From positions 1 through 64,000 of the forward strand of contig JAWZYU010000664.1 in the NCBI GenBank assembly GCA_038380435.1: a DNA stretch of 64,000 nt. The letters run 5' to 3'. The translations under genes and the position numbers were made by a program. Positions 31,395 through 42,170 of this stretch are shown here, piece after piece (the stretch's first letter is position 1; the number at the start of each line of letters is the position of its first letter). The notes below the pieces were generated by a model, which had not been told where the DNA came from, did not search any database, and saw only the letters and a list, made by a program, of their open reading frames with translations. Source of the DNA: Ryuthela nishihirai (Eukaryota > Arthropoda > Arachnida > Araneae > Heptathelidae).

Positions 31395-32830
31395 GTGAAT
31401 TCACTAAAATTTCCAACTTTTATTACGGCTTCACAATGTTTCGTCTATACTTCTCCGAAACTTTATATAACCATTTTTCTTCTCTGTAGGTAGAAAAATA
31501 AAAATGCATCTTACGTATCTGAGATGATCGAAACATAATATAAAAATATACCTTAAATAGGAACATTGTTACGATTAAGAAAAGCATTTTTAAAACTTCA
31601 ACGTGGCTGTAATATATATTATGCAAAATCTACTGGCAACACAACGAAACAGTACTCCTGACGTCATCTCTGTGTTTTTCCTACTTTATTATTAACCAGT
31701 ATTCACAGGCAGCACTAATTTTACGAGTTCACTTATTTCTCATGCCGTCACTCTATTTTAACTTACATTTTTATACGAGATAAGTAATAATAATAAAAAT
31801 ACCCCCTCAAGCAGCTGCTTGCCACAGAGGTCTGACAGGAGCCTGTCAGTTTATATGCCATAGTAGAAGGTCTGAGAGGATGGCAGGACCTCAGCAGAAA
31901 AACAACACATACAACCATGCCTTATCCGGGGCTCGAACCCAGGTCCCTCAGATCAGTAGCCAAGCGCGCTAACCACTCGGCCATGGGACGGCTATAAGTA
32001 ACATTTATATAATTAAAAATGTATTTAAATTAATAAAAATCAAATGAATATTTAAAGATTTTCATATCTATTTTTTCATATGCACTGTATTTTTTTTTTA
32101 AAGGTTTATTTTTTTACACGGTTTTCTCGGGAATTGGGTGCATTGAATTAGATTATTCCTATTGTTTTTTTAAGAAGGATTTATTTATTTTTTTTTAATT
32201 TGAGTCGTTAGCGCGCTTGGCTACTGATCTAAGACACCTGGGTTCGAGTCCCGGGTACGGCATGGCTGTTTTGTGTCGTTTTTCTGCTGAGGGCGTGCCA
32301 TCCTCTCAGACCTTCTACTGTGGCATATGACACTGACAGGCTCCTGTCACACCTCTGTGGTAAGCAGCTGCTTGAGGGGGTATTTATTTATTTATTTATT
32401 TATTTATTATTAAATGTTGAGAAATATCCTGAAACAATTTTTAGAGAATATAATAGCAGGAATACGCTGTGATGCATACGAATAAACCTCTTGGTAAGCT
32501 GGATGCTTTTAAATGTAAACATAATCAATTTGAATATCTGACTGGAATTGCATAGAATAAAATGCATATGATATCATATAGCGCTCAGAGTTGGTAGTTT
32601 TACATGTGATCGGCATTTTTTTGGTAGACAATGGGCTTAACGGCATGGTCACGAGGACCATGAAGGTTCAGAGAAGGTTGGGGGAGGAGCCTCACTGGAA
32701 CAGCTGTTGGGAGACAGATGACTTATTTGCAGAATGACTGCAGAATAAACTTGTATGCAGAAATGACTCCTAAGTATCGTTTCGAAGACTCCCGGAAAGA
32801 TCTTAATAACACAAATAACCATATCTAAAT
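31395..32830 (+). repeat. Direct duplicate of 23,100-24,510
   Basis: Nearly identical to 23,100-24,510, including the same SINE-L insertion with the same ATAAGTAA duplication (31,790-31,993, minus), the TTTA-tailed SINE-L (about 32,205-32,405, plus) and the SINE-N tail (32,590-32,724, minus). Small differences exist, for example CTCCTGTCACACC here against CCTGTCACACC at 24,020, so it is not simply a repeated assembly of one locus. Confidence 0.8.
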
Positions 32831-32839
32831 AATGGAACA

Positions 32840-33660
32840 GCTGATATGAGACAGATGGTAACCTCCCATCCAACGTTTTATTTAACCTGCACAGGGTATG
32901 ATACATACAAAATTTCTACACTATTTTACTGTGATTTACATCACTTTTTATTCTAACAATATTAAGTTTTTAAGACATTTTGGTATTTTTTGTCTTCTAC
33001 TATTGACTTTGGTAACTTTAGTCTTATGACGTCATATCTTTGAACTTTATGTATATATAATAGAGCAGTGGTTCTCAAAACCTTTTAGGCCTCACGTACC
33101 TTCTGGAAAAGTGTATGTTACTGGCGTACCCCATGTATAGATATAATTATACCATAACAATTGGAATAAAATAAAACGTATATATATACACACACACATT
33201 CTTTATTGTAAAATTTTCGATCAAAATATTATCAGATTTATTCCGGATATCGGAGCAATCTTCCGATGTCTGTCGTTTTAAAAATGTTCGGTAATATATG
33301 GTCAGTGACTTAATTGTTTATACGAGAGTTGTTAAAGCTAAAACTAATTCGTGACGGAAATGGAAATTACGAAACAAAAGGCGTATCCGGTTTAACGATT
33401 CGAAAAGCATTGTTGTGTCTTCGATTCTTTAGCATACAAGCTGTTTTATTCGATTCTTTTTCATCGTGATAGGTTATTTATTTTTTTAAGTCTCATTGTA
33501 CGATGAGAAGGAACTGTTTTAGGTGCATTGTAACAGTCACTAGTGAATATAGAACTTAGGTTTTCAACTGAAATATATTTCATTGGTTAGATGTCGTTAT
33601 TTGTGTTATTAAGAGCTTTCCGGGAGTCTCCGAAACGACACAGAGCAGTCATTTCTGCAC
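32840..33660 (+). repeat. Dispersed repeat with hAT-like terminal motif
   Basis: It matches 39,960-40,725 in the same orientation. At 33,066 it contains CAGTGGTTCTCAAAACCTTT then TAGGCCTCACGTACC. This closely resembles the terminal inverted repeat of hAT/Charlie-type DNA transposons. The opposite terminus was not found, so this is a fragment. No transposase frame is seen. Confidence 0.5.
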
Positions 33661-33792
33661 GTAAGTTGCAGGTTTTGTAACCAAAACTAAAACTCCTTTA
33701 TTTATTTACTAAAAATGGAATGGGACCCGGCGACCGACGCAGAATGAATTTGGCTAATATTCTAGGAGTACAGCGCTTGGGGAAAAAAAATT

Positions 33793-33844
33793 GCCAACTG
33801 CACACGGTGTTCCCAGGTGGTCACCCTCCCAAGTACTGACCGCG
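33793..33844 (-). pseudogene. 5S rRNA 3' fragment (inverted-arm counterpart)
   Basis: The minus-strand last 52 nt of 5S (CGCGGTCAGTACTTGGGAGG ... GTGCAGTTGGC). It is fused to the SINE-tail array at the same base as at 26,402. The 3' flank matches the 38-kb 5S unit down to CTTTATTTATTTACTAAAAA. Confidence 0.85.
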
Positions 33845-34260
33845 AGGGGACACACTGGACAGCTGTAGGAGACAAATGGCAGACTCCACTCAAGGTCATC
33901 CAGCGTGTTCTTTAACGTTCGGTAGTTTTACCTCTAAACGGCACTTTGTTTGCATAGAATAGGCTGAATGGCCACGCCACAAGGACCCTGAAGGCTCAGG
34001 GAAAGGGGACACACTGGACAGCTGTAGCAGACAGATGGCAGAGTCCAGTTAAGGCAGTCCAGCGTGTTCTTTAACGTTCGGTAGTTTTACCTCTAAACGG
34101 CACTTTGTTTGCATAGAATAGGCTGAATGGCCACGCCACAAGGACCCTGAAGGCTCAGGGAAAGGGGACACACTGGACAGCTGTAGCAGACAGATGGCAG
34201 AGTCCAGTTAAGGCAGTCCAGCGTGTTCTTTAACGTTCGGTAGTTTTACCTCTAAACGGC
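33845..34260 (-). repeat. Tandem repeat of SINE-N 3' half (about 2.5 units)
   Basis: GTTCTTTAACGTTCGGTAG recurs at about 33,908, 34,068 and 34,228, a 160-bp period. The two most complete units are almost identical. Compared with the left arm (170-bp units), each lacks about 10 bp around the CCCTCAACTTT segment. Confidence 0.88.
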
Positions 34261-34600
34261 ACTTTTTTTGCATAGAATAGGCTGAATGACCTCGAAGGCT
34301 CAAAAGAAGTTGGGCGAGGGGACCCACTGGAATAGTTGTTGGGAGACAGATGGTAGCCTGAAGGTAAGCCATCCAGTGCGTTCTTTAACGCGCACACAGT
34401 ATGGCTCTCCGGCACACGGAACCACGGTTTAACGTCCCGTTAGGAAGACGGCGACCTTCACAAGCCAATCGGTGTCCTCTACTGACCGACGGCAGGGCGG
34501 GGAGTCTTACGGAGATAAATCTTAACGCTGACCCCAGCTGGAACTCGAACCCTGGAACTTAGGATTACGACAGGGCGCCAAAAAATTTTATTTTCCTTCC
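34261..34600 (-). mobile_element. SINE-N, old copy (counterpart of 25,310-25,650)
   Basis: It has the same diagnostic changes as 25,310-25,650 (AACGGGACGTTAAACC, GGTTCGAGTTCC) and adjoins the satellite in the same way. The B box is slightly better preserved here than in the left arm. Confidence 0.8.
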
Positions 34601-34674
34601 GTGGTTTAAAATAAAATCCGAAATACATTCTTGTCCATTCCTTCGAAAAAGTATCCGAACAATGTGGTTGATTG

Positions 34675-35065
34675 GATTGGATTCGATTGTTTTACCTCAG
34701 AACGGCACTTTTTTGCACACCATGGGCTAAATGGCCAGGACACAAGGACCCCGAAGACTCAGAGATGGTTGGGTGAGGGGACCCACTGGAACAGCTGTTG
34801 GGAGACAGATGGTAGCCTCCCGTCAAGGCCATCCAGCGTGTTCTTTAACGTGCACAGGGTATTGGCTCTCCCGCAAACGGGGCCACGGCTTAACGTCCCA
34901 TCCGACGGACGGCGGCCTTTTCAAGCCCATCGGTGTCCCCTACTGACCGTGGGCAGGACGGGGAAATTTTGCGGTGATAAATCTCAACGCTGACCCAGCT
35001 GGGACTCGAACCTAGGAACTACAGATTACGAGCCTGGCGCGCTACCGACTGAGCCACCCCGTCCC
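34675..35065 (-). mobile_element. SINE-N, full length, with 15-bp target-site duplication
   Basis: Flanked by CAATGTGGTTGATTG (34,660-34,674) and CAATGTGCTTGATTG (35,066-35,080), which differ at one base. It is the mirror of 24,814-25,205, so the insertion is older than the inverted duplication. Confidence 0.9.
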
Positions 35066-35799
35066 CAATGTGCTTGATTGTAGAATTCAGGAAGAATACC
35101 TGGCAACGATTTTTTTTAGAAATTACTGATCTGACAACCTTCGCATACGTACAGGAAGGTTGCCAAATCATTAATTATTAAAAAAGAAATCGTTCCCAGA
35201 TTTTTTTCCTGAATTCTGTTCTGTAATCAACCATGGTGTTCGAATACTTTTTTGAGCGACTGTACATAAGGTTTGTTTTCTTCCTTTCTCTTTAATCGTG
35301 AAACTCACAATGTAACATTTATTAGTGAATATAAAACTTAGGTTTTCAACTGAAATAGATTTCATTGGTTATTTAGATATGGTTATTTGTGTTATTAAGA
35401 TCTTTCCGGGAGTCTTCGAAACGACACTTAAGAGTCATTTCTGCAGATAAGTATAGTCTGTAGTCATTCTGCAAATAAGTCATATGTCTCCCAACAGCTG
35501 TTCCAGTGAGGCCCCTCCCCCAACCTTCTCTGAGCCTTCGGGGTCCTCGTGACCTGGCCGTTTAGCCCATTGTCTACAAAAAAAAAATGCCGATCACATG
35601 TAAAACTACCAACTCTGAGCGCTATATGATATCATATGTATTTTATTCTATGCAATTCCAGTCAGATATTCAAATTGATTCTCTTTACATTTAAAAGCAT
35701 CCAGCTTACAAAGAGGTTTATTCGTATGCATCACAGCGTATTCCTGCTATTATATTCTCTAAAAATTGTTTCAGGATGTTTCTCAACATTTAATAATAA

Positions 35800-35990
35800 A
35801 TAAATACCCCGTCAAGCAGCTGCTTACCACAGAGGTGTGACAGGAGCCTGTCAGTGTCATATGCCACAGTAGAAGGTCTGAGAGGATGGCACGCCCTCAG
35901 CAGAAAAATGACACAAAACAGCCATGCCGTACCCTGGACTCGAACCCAGGTGTCTTAGATCAGTAGCCAAGCGCGCTAACGACGCAAATT
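35800..35990 (-). mobile_element. SINE-L (counterpart of 23,886-24,085)
   Basis: AAGCAGCTGCTT, GACAGGAGCCTGTCAG and B box GGTTCGAGTCC. The tail is a much shorter TTTATTTATTATT than the TTTA tract of the left arm. Confidence 0.8.
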
Positions 35991-36820
35991 AAAAAAAAAT
36001 AATAAATCCTTCTTAATAAACAATAGGAATAATCTAATTCAATGCACCCAATTCCCGAGAAAACCGTGTAAAAAAATAAACCTTTAAAAAAAAAATACAG
36101 TGCATATGAAAAAATAGATATGAAAATCTTTAAATTAATAAAAAACAAATGAATAGTTAAACACATTTTTAATTATATAAATGTTACTTATCTCGTATAA
36201 AAGTGTAAGTTAAAATAGAGTGGCAGCATGAGAAATAAGTGAACTCCTAAAATTAGTGCTGCCTGTGAATACGGGTTTAATAATAAAGTAGCAAAAACAC
36301 CGAGATGACGTCAGGAGTACTGTTTCGTTGTGTTGCCAGTAGATTTTGCATAATATATTACAGGCAGGTTGAATTTTTAAAAATGCTTTTCTTAATCGTA
36401 ACAATGTTCCTATTTAAGGTATATTTTTATATTATGTTTCGACCATCTCAGATACGTAAGATGCATTTTTATTTTTCTGCCTACAGAGAAGAAAAATGGT
36501 TATATAAAGTTTTGGAGAAGTATAGACGAAACATTGAGAAGCCGTAATAAAAGTTGGAAGTCGCATACTTTGAGTTTCGCATTGCAAGCTTTTTTGAGTA
36601 GTTCCACTGGATTTTTTTTTTCTCGCCCTCGTATGATCCACGGAGGAAGTAACCATTCTTTTGTTTTATATATTTTGGGTGAGGTTTTAGTGATGTACTG
36701 CGATGTGGAAGGGCTTTACGTAGGCAGCAACCATTTATACGTTTACGTTGAACCGTTAAAGCTTTGAAAATTCCGGTTTTTTAAAAGTCATTTTCACTAA
36801 AAAATTTGGTTTTTGCGAGA

Positions 36821-37556
36821 TTTGAAGCTGGAAATTACATACCATTGCACTGTTTCGTTTGAGCTCAAATAACTACGTTTTATTAATTTAATTATAAAAC
36901 TTTACAGGTTTTACTAACAATTGTGACACCGTGGAGACACCCAATTTATTGAAATTAAATCATCACGGACATGATATGTTTTATAGGATAAGGTCTGCCG
37001 CATTACTAAATACAATCTCAAAACATATGCGGTCAGAAGGAGTAAAGATGGAAGAAGCAATGGTCAAGTCGTTAGGTGTCCATGCTGCGAATATGAAATT
37101 TTGAGGTTTGAGTCACACTTCGGTCAACGTTAAGATTTAATCCCGTTGTTCTGCGAATGAATAAGGAAACACCAATAGGTTTGCAAAGTCGCTGTGAAGT
37201 TAACTCATGGTTGACCAATGCAGGAAATAAATGCTCCGTATAAATCCCCGTCCCAAAAAATAAAAAAAATTATTTCTTATTCTACATGCGGCCCAGTTTA
37301 TGTTAAATCTTAGGAACGTGAGGCCCGAACGCAACAAGATCCATGTCCCATGAAAACTCGTTAAGTAGGTAATGCTGCTGTCCATAAAACTAAAAACCTT
37401 CGTTTACTTTCCCCTCAAAATTGAAGAAATTTACTAGTCAGTACATGTTCTGACAGCAAAGAATTACGAATTTCATATGAAATGGAAGCTCGTATGAGGA
37501 TCCGTGTGTGGGAAACATCCATACCCTGTACATGTTAAACACGCTGTATGCCCTTG
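36821..37556 (+). repeat. Repeat segment related to unit C end and to 5,100-5,400
   Basis: 36,825-36,960 resembles the end of unit C (CTGGAAATTACATA, CCGTGGAGAC) in its SINE-free form. 37,260-37,550 resembles 5,100-5,400 (CATG..GCCCAG.TT, GTTAAGTAGGTAATGCTGCT). No gene seen. Confidence 0.5.
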
Positions 37557-37906
37557 ATTGGGCTTAGTAGGTAGCGCACCAGGCTTGTAATCTGCAGTTC
37601 GCAGATTCGAGTTCCAGCTGGGTCAGCGTTGACACATATCTGTGCACAACTGTCCGCTACTGCCCCGATGGGCTTGGAAAGGCCGTCGTCCGTCAGATGG
37701 GACGTTAAGCCGTGGCTCCGTGTCTGGGAGAGGCATACCCTGTGCAAGTTAAAGACACTGGATGGTCTTGACGGGAGGATACCATCTGTCTCCCAACAGG
37801 TGTTTCAGTGTGGGTCCCCTCCCCCCCAACCTTCGAGGTCCTTGAGACCTGGCCATTTAAGCCCATGGTGTGAAAAATAATGCCGCTCACGGGTAAAACA
37901 ACCGAA
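37557..37906 (+). mobile_element. SINE-N, diverged
   Basis: The head is decayed (GGCTTAGTAGG, B box GATTCGAGTTCC). Core GATGGGACGTTAAGCC; tail to CGGGTAAAACAACCG. The short repeat CCCTTGA borders both sides, and the paralogous place at about 5,395 has no SINE. Confidence 0.8.
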
Positions 37907-38148
37907 CCCTTGAGAGGCGGACAAGCTGGAATTGGCATTTCGAACGTGTCGAGTGTTACCAGTATACTCTGACGATGGTCTTAAATTCGTACCTTACATA
38001 TATAGTTTTTGTTCGAGATACGTAGAACCAATGCAGGTTTTGTAACCAAAGGAAATTCTCCTTTATTTATTTACTAAAAATGGAATGGAACCCGGCGACC
38101 GACGTAGAATGACTTTGGCTAATATTCTAGGAGTACAGCGCTTGGGGG

Positions 38149-38159
38149 AAAAAAAAAAA
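38149..38159 (-). terminator. Pol III terminator of the 5S gene
   Basis: An uninterrupted run of 11 T on the minus strand starts two bases after the mature 5S 3' end, well above the minimum of four T needed by RNA polymerase III. Confidence 0.8.
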
Positions 38160-38160
38160 T

Positions 38161-38278
38161 GTCAACTGCACGCGGTGTTCCCAGGTGGTCACCCTCCCAA
38201 GTACTGACCGCGCCCAAAGCTGCTTAACTTCGGGGATCAGACGAGAACCGGTGCTTTCAGCTTGGTATGGCCGTTGAC
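38161..38278 (-). rRNA. 5S rRNA gene, intact-looking
   Basis: 118 nt on the minus strand. The ends GTCAAC and GTTGAC form helix I. The loop and control regions are in place: GGTTCTCGTCTGATCCCCGA, AGTTAAGCAGC (box A) and GGTCAGTACTTGGGAGGGTG (box C). The 3' part is CCACCTGGGAACACCGCGTG. 5S rRNA is part of the large ribosomal subunit and is made by RNA polymerase III with TFIIIA bound inside the gene. A TATA-like box and a strong T terminator are in place, so it could be transcribed. It lies alone inside a repeat unit and not in a tandem array. It could still be a recent retained copy of no importance to the cell. Confidence 0.88.
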
Positions 38279-38301
38279 ATTCCAATTCTTTCTTATCTGC
38301 C

Positions 38302-38307
38302 TTATAA
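38302..38307 (-). promoter_or_regulatory. TATA-like box of the 5S gene
   Basis: TTATAA lies at -24 to -29 from the 5S start. Insect 5S genes are known to need a TATA-like element near this position. The decayed copy at 6,468-6,582 keeps the same hexamer at the same distance. Confidence 0.5.
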
Positions 38308-38957
38308 AGTTACTCGCATTATCAATAACGGAACAATTCTTAAAAATCAGTTATTAAATGGCGTGGAATAGTGCTAAAGGATTTCCTTCACGATATAGTA
38401 TTTCATAGATTTATATAAATAAGTAAAAAAAAATAAATACCCCCTCAAGCACCTGTTTGCCACAGAGGTCTGACAGCAGCCTGTCAGTTTACATGCCATA
38501 GTAGATGTTCCGAGAGGATGGCAGGACCTCAGCCAAAAAACAACATGCACATTCATGCCTTACCAGGGACTCGAACCCAGTTCCATTGGGTCACTAGCGA
38601 AGCGCGTTACGCACTCGGTATATTTAAAAAAAAAAATTTTAATACTTACTGATTCGTTTTAAAATGTTTAAATTTAAACTTTTTACGGTGGTTAATATAG
38701 AATTCATATTAACATTTTTTTCGACATAATAGCGTACAATTAAACGTAACACAGAAAAGTAATAAATAAATAAATACCCCCTCAAGCAGCTGCTTGCCAC
38801 AGAGGTGTGACAGGAGCCTGATAATTATTTACATTTCATCACCCTACTTCTGCGACCCGTCCGAAGAGAGTAGACTTAATTACTTTCACAGAGCAAGTTT
38901 GTTTTTCATTTCTTTGTTTGTTTCAACGACCGAGAGGCCATTTCCTACAACGCCGTG

Positions 38958-39825
38958 GCCTACCAAACCAAAGGTTTCTGAAACTCTAAACATTTCTCAA
39001 GAATCTGCGTAAGTGAAACTATCTGATCCACACATCCCTTACCTCTTTCTGAATCCACATTGCTCATAACGCAATTGCCTGTCAACCAGATTCTTAATTC
39101 TATTAAGCACAATCATGGAAAGAACTTTACCTGGAGCAGAGATTAGGCTGATACCCCTATAGTTATCACAAGCACTGCGATCACCTTTTTTGAAAAGAGG
39201 GATAACAATAGCTCTGGTAAAAACCTTACCATGCCTTTATCATAAAAGATATTCAGAATTTCGGTCATCCAAGTGGTAACCGAAACATTCCCAGTTCTGA
39301 GCATTTTTGTAGTAATTTCATCTATCCCTGGGGATTTATGAAGTTTAAGCTAAGTAACCTATCATGGTAAGTTTTGGCTATCACTGGGTCTTTCAGATGC
39401 TTCAGTATTAAAAGCAATTTTTTAAACCCTAGCACAAAACTTTTTAAGTTTAAGTTGCAAGACACTTTTAACAAGATAAAGGTCAGATCCAATTTCAGTT
39501 CCCCTATATGACCTGGTATTCCTAACAGAACTAGCCCATTTGATGTTAATTAATATATAATCAGTCATATTCTTATGCAGCCCATCGGGTGAAACCCATG
39601 TGTACTTATCTATGTCGCAGTGTTTGTAATAATTGTTAGTTATTCTGAATCCATTGAGTTTACTTACCTGCAGGAGATGCTGCCCATTGCAGCTACCTAT
39701 ACCAAAAGGGCCTATTACTCCTCCCCAAAGGTCAGAGTCAGTATCAACTTTGGCATTGAAGTCACCAAGAACAAGGGTAATATCTCCTTTCTTGACAGAA
39801 TTCAAAATATCCTGAAGTTGTTCAT
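38958..39825 (-). pseudogene. RTE-type LINE fragment with internal deletion
   Basis: From 39,825 downwards it encodes ILNSVKKGDITLVLGDFNAK then the rest of the endonuclease (TDYILIN, then GSDLYL where the usual motif is SDH-Y). It jumps near 39,344 from the post-endonuclease linker straight into the start of the reverse transcriptase region (the sequence matching 53,690 downwards). About 560 bp present in the 52-55 kb copy are missing. The frame at ILNSV is intact here but broken in the longer copy. Confidence 0.75.
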
Positions 39826-39837
39826 AAAATGCGTTTG

Positions 39838-40012
39838 GTTGCGTTGTTTTATCTCTGACCGGTAGTTATTTGCACACAAGGGTCTAAATGGCGACGTCAT
39901 AAAGAACCAGAGGGATCAGTTTAGGTTGCGGGAAGGTGACCGAATGGAACAGCTGTTACGAGACAGATGGTAACCTCCCATCCAACGTTTTATTTAATCT
40001 GCACAGGGTATG
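39838..40012 (-). mobile_element. Diverged SINE-N 3' fragment
   Basis: The same subfamily as at 2,005-2,157 (minus strand): AGATAAAACAACGC, GGTCTAAATGG inverse, CAACAGCTGTT, GGTAACCTCCC inverse. It ends at GCACAGGGTATG. Confidence 0.6.
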
Positions 40013-40725
40013 ATACATACAGAATTTGTACACTATTTTCTTGTGGTTTTCACCAGTTTTTATTTTAACAATATAAGTTTTTACGGCATTTTGGTATTTT
40101 TACGCTTATGACATCATCTCCTTGAATTTATATATATAATAGAGCAGTGGTTCTGAAAACCTTTTATGCCTCACGTACCTGCTGGAAATGTGCATGTTAC
40201 TGGCGTACCCGATGAATCGATAAAGAAAACTATAGTTATAAGAATGGGAATAAAATAAAACATATTATATACACACATTCTTTATTGTAAAATTTTGAAT
40301 GAAAATATCATTACCAGATTTATTCCGGATATCGGAACAATCTTCCGATGTGTGTCGTTTTTAAATAGTTCCGTTTATACGAAAGTTGTTAAAGCTAAAA
40401 CTAATTCGTGACGGAAATGAAAATTACGAAACGAAAGGCGTATCCGGTTGGACGATTCGAAAAGCATTGTTGTGTCATCGATTCTTTAGGATGGAAGCTG
40501 TTTTATTCGATTCTCTTTCATCGTGAAAGGTTAATTATTTTTTTAAAAGTGTCATCGTATGATGAGAACTGTTTTCGATGCATTGTAACAGTTACTAGTG
40601 AATATAGAACTTAGTTTTCAACTGAAATAGATTTCACTGGTTATTTAGATATGGTTATTTGTGTTATTAAGAACTTTCCGGGAGTCTTCGAAAAGACACT
40701 TAGGAGTCATTTCTGCAGATAAGTT
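40013..40725 (+). repeat. Dispersed repeat, second copy of 32,880-33,660
   Basis: It matches that segment in order and orientation, including CAGTGGTTCTGAAAACCTTT near 40,146. The copies differ at many positions, so this duplication is older than those in the inverted repeats. Confidence 0.55.
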
Positions 40726-40919
40726 TGGTCGAAATAGGATTTCATCAATTACGAATAGTTATGGAATACAACGGACTCGTTTATGACGGCATCATACTGT
40801 TGCAAGTAACGTTCACTTCAGTGAACTCTTATTACGACGGATGTTATGCAAATATGACTTTACAGAAACCATCGGTGTTCGCTTTTCTAACCGATATAAC
40901 GATGGGGTGTTTAACGTAA

Positions 40920-42170
40920 AGTTTTTTTTTTTTAAAAATTAAAACCTACCAGTTTGGCTTTAAAGAAAATAAATATATAAACAATTCTTAAATATTTTTT
41001 GACTATTTACCATAAAATTACCTAGCCTTATTAATGAACTGTATAAAACACAGAGATGACGTCATCAACGCGGTTTCGACTGCTTTCAGAGATAAATCGT
41101 ATGGTATGCACGTATGGAAAAAGCATTTCTAATGTGTCATCAACGCCATACAAGAAAAATATAAATCGAAAGAAACATTCATATTCCAATATTCATCTCA
41201 ATACATTTTTTCTCCTGAGGTCAATCGCAACACGTAGGTCAATGATCAAAAAATCGGAAACATTTCCGTAATACCTCAGTAGCAAAATAACAGACCGATC
41301 TCAAGAACTTATACAATATCATTTGCATTTCACATCTGTAACACCTACACAAGATATCTAAATGTCGTTAAAATTACCCCACCAATCACTCTAAATCGGA
41401 ATATTTATTGACATAGTCTACCTTTAGCATAAAGAGAATTTTTTTTTTTTGAACACTTGAAACATTGAAGAAAACGTTTATGGTGCCATGCAATTCCTTT
41501 CCTAATTTTCTATATTATTATACCATGACGTGCACATAAGTGTTAATTTTGATTTGTCAGCCACAACAGAAATATTAATCTTGATATTATTATTCGTAAA
41601 AAAAAAAAGTTTTTACCGAAAATGAATTTTCAAAGCTTTAACGATGGGTAATCATATGAATGGCTGCTACGAACTAAAAAGCCCTGCAATATCGCAGTCC
41701 ATCACTAGAATCTCACCCGAAATATATTTAATACAAAAATTGTTTATACCCTCTACCTCCTTGCCACTGTGGATGGTAGTAGCGTAAGACAAATCTTCCC
41801 GTGGATTTCTCATCATACAGAAAAAATCTTTTTCGAACTTCCAACTTTTCACTACGGCTTCGCAATGTTTCGTCTGTACCTCTACGTACCTTACACAAGC
41901 ATTTTCAATTTTCTCTAGAAAATTATTTATTACGTAACAGGTACATCGAAATATTTCACTTTTCAGATATTCGTTCCCCTAAAGTAGCAATATTATGATT
42001 TACAAAAGCATTTGTAAAACTTGAATATGCATCTAATATACAAAATGTACTGACAACACAAGAGTACTGCGGAAGTCACCTCGCTGTTTTACCTACTTTA
42101 TTTCTAACCCTTATTCACATGCGGCACTAATTTTAGTGAATTCACTTATTTCCGATGCCTTAAAACCTTT
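40920..42170 (+). repeat. CRE-TIR element, diverged copy
   Basis: Left end AAAACACAGAGATGACGTCA then TCAACGCGGTTTCG (41,046-41,080). The right end near 42,065-42,110 reads GGAAGTCACCTCGCTGTTTT then ACCTACTTT, so the TGACGTCA there is mutated. It is followed directly by the inverted copy starting at 42,180, so the two lie tail to tail. Confidence 0.55.

Larger units (their letters stand above)
33714..36820 (-). repeat. Inverted repeat 1, right arm (about 3.1 kb)
   Basis: The complement of 22,860-26,531. It lacks the SINE-L at the site matching 23,463-23,684 and has fewer satellite units, which accounts for the shorter length. Confidence 0.8.
37910..38957 (-). repeat. 5S-containing repeat unit, copy 2
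   Basis: It shares both flanks of the 5S gene with 6,300-6,960. It also contains a SINE-L (about 38,436-38,625, minus, decayed head ending GCGCGTTACGCAC-like) and a SINE-L 3' scrap (about 38,772-38,823) that are absent from copy 1. Confidence 0.55.

Noticed and set aside
38040..38278. 5S-derived SINE (SINE3 type)
   Set aside because: The sequence upstream of the 5S start is also shared between copies, so 5S is internal to a longer repeat and not the 5' head of a SINE. A terminator directly follows the gene. It could be reconsidered if other copies start exactly at 5S nt 1.
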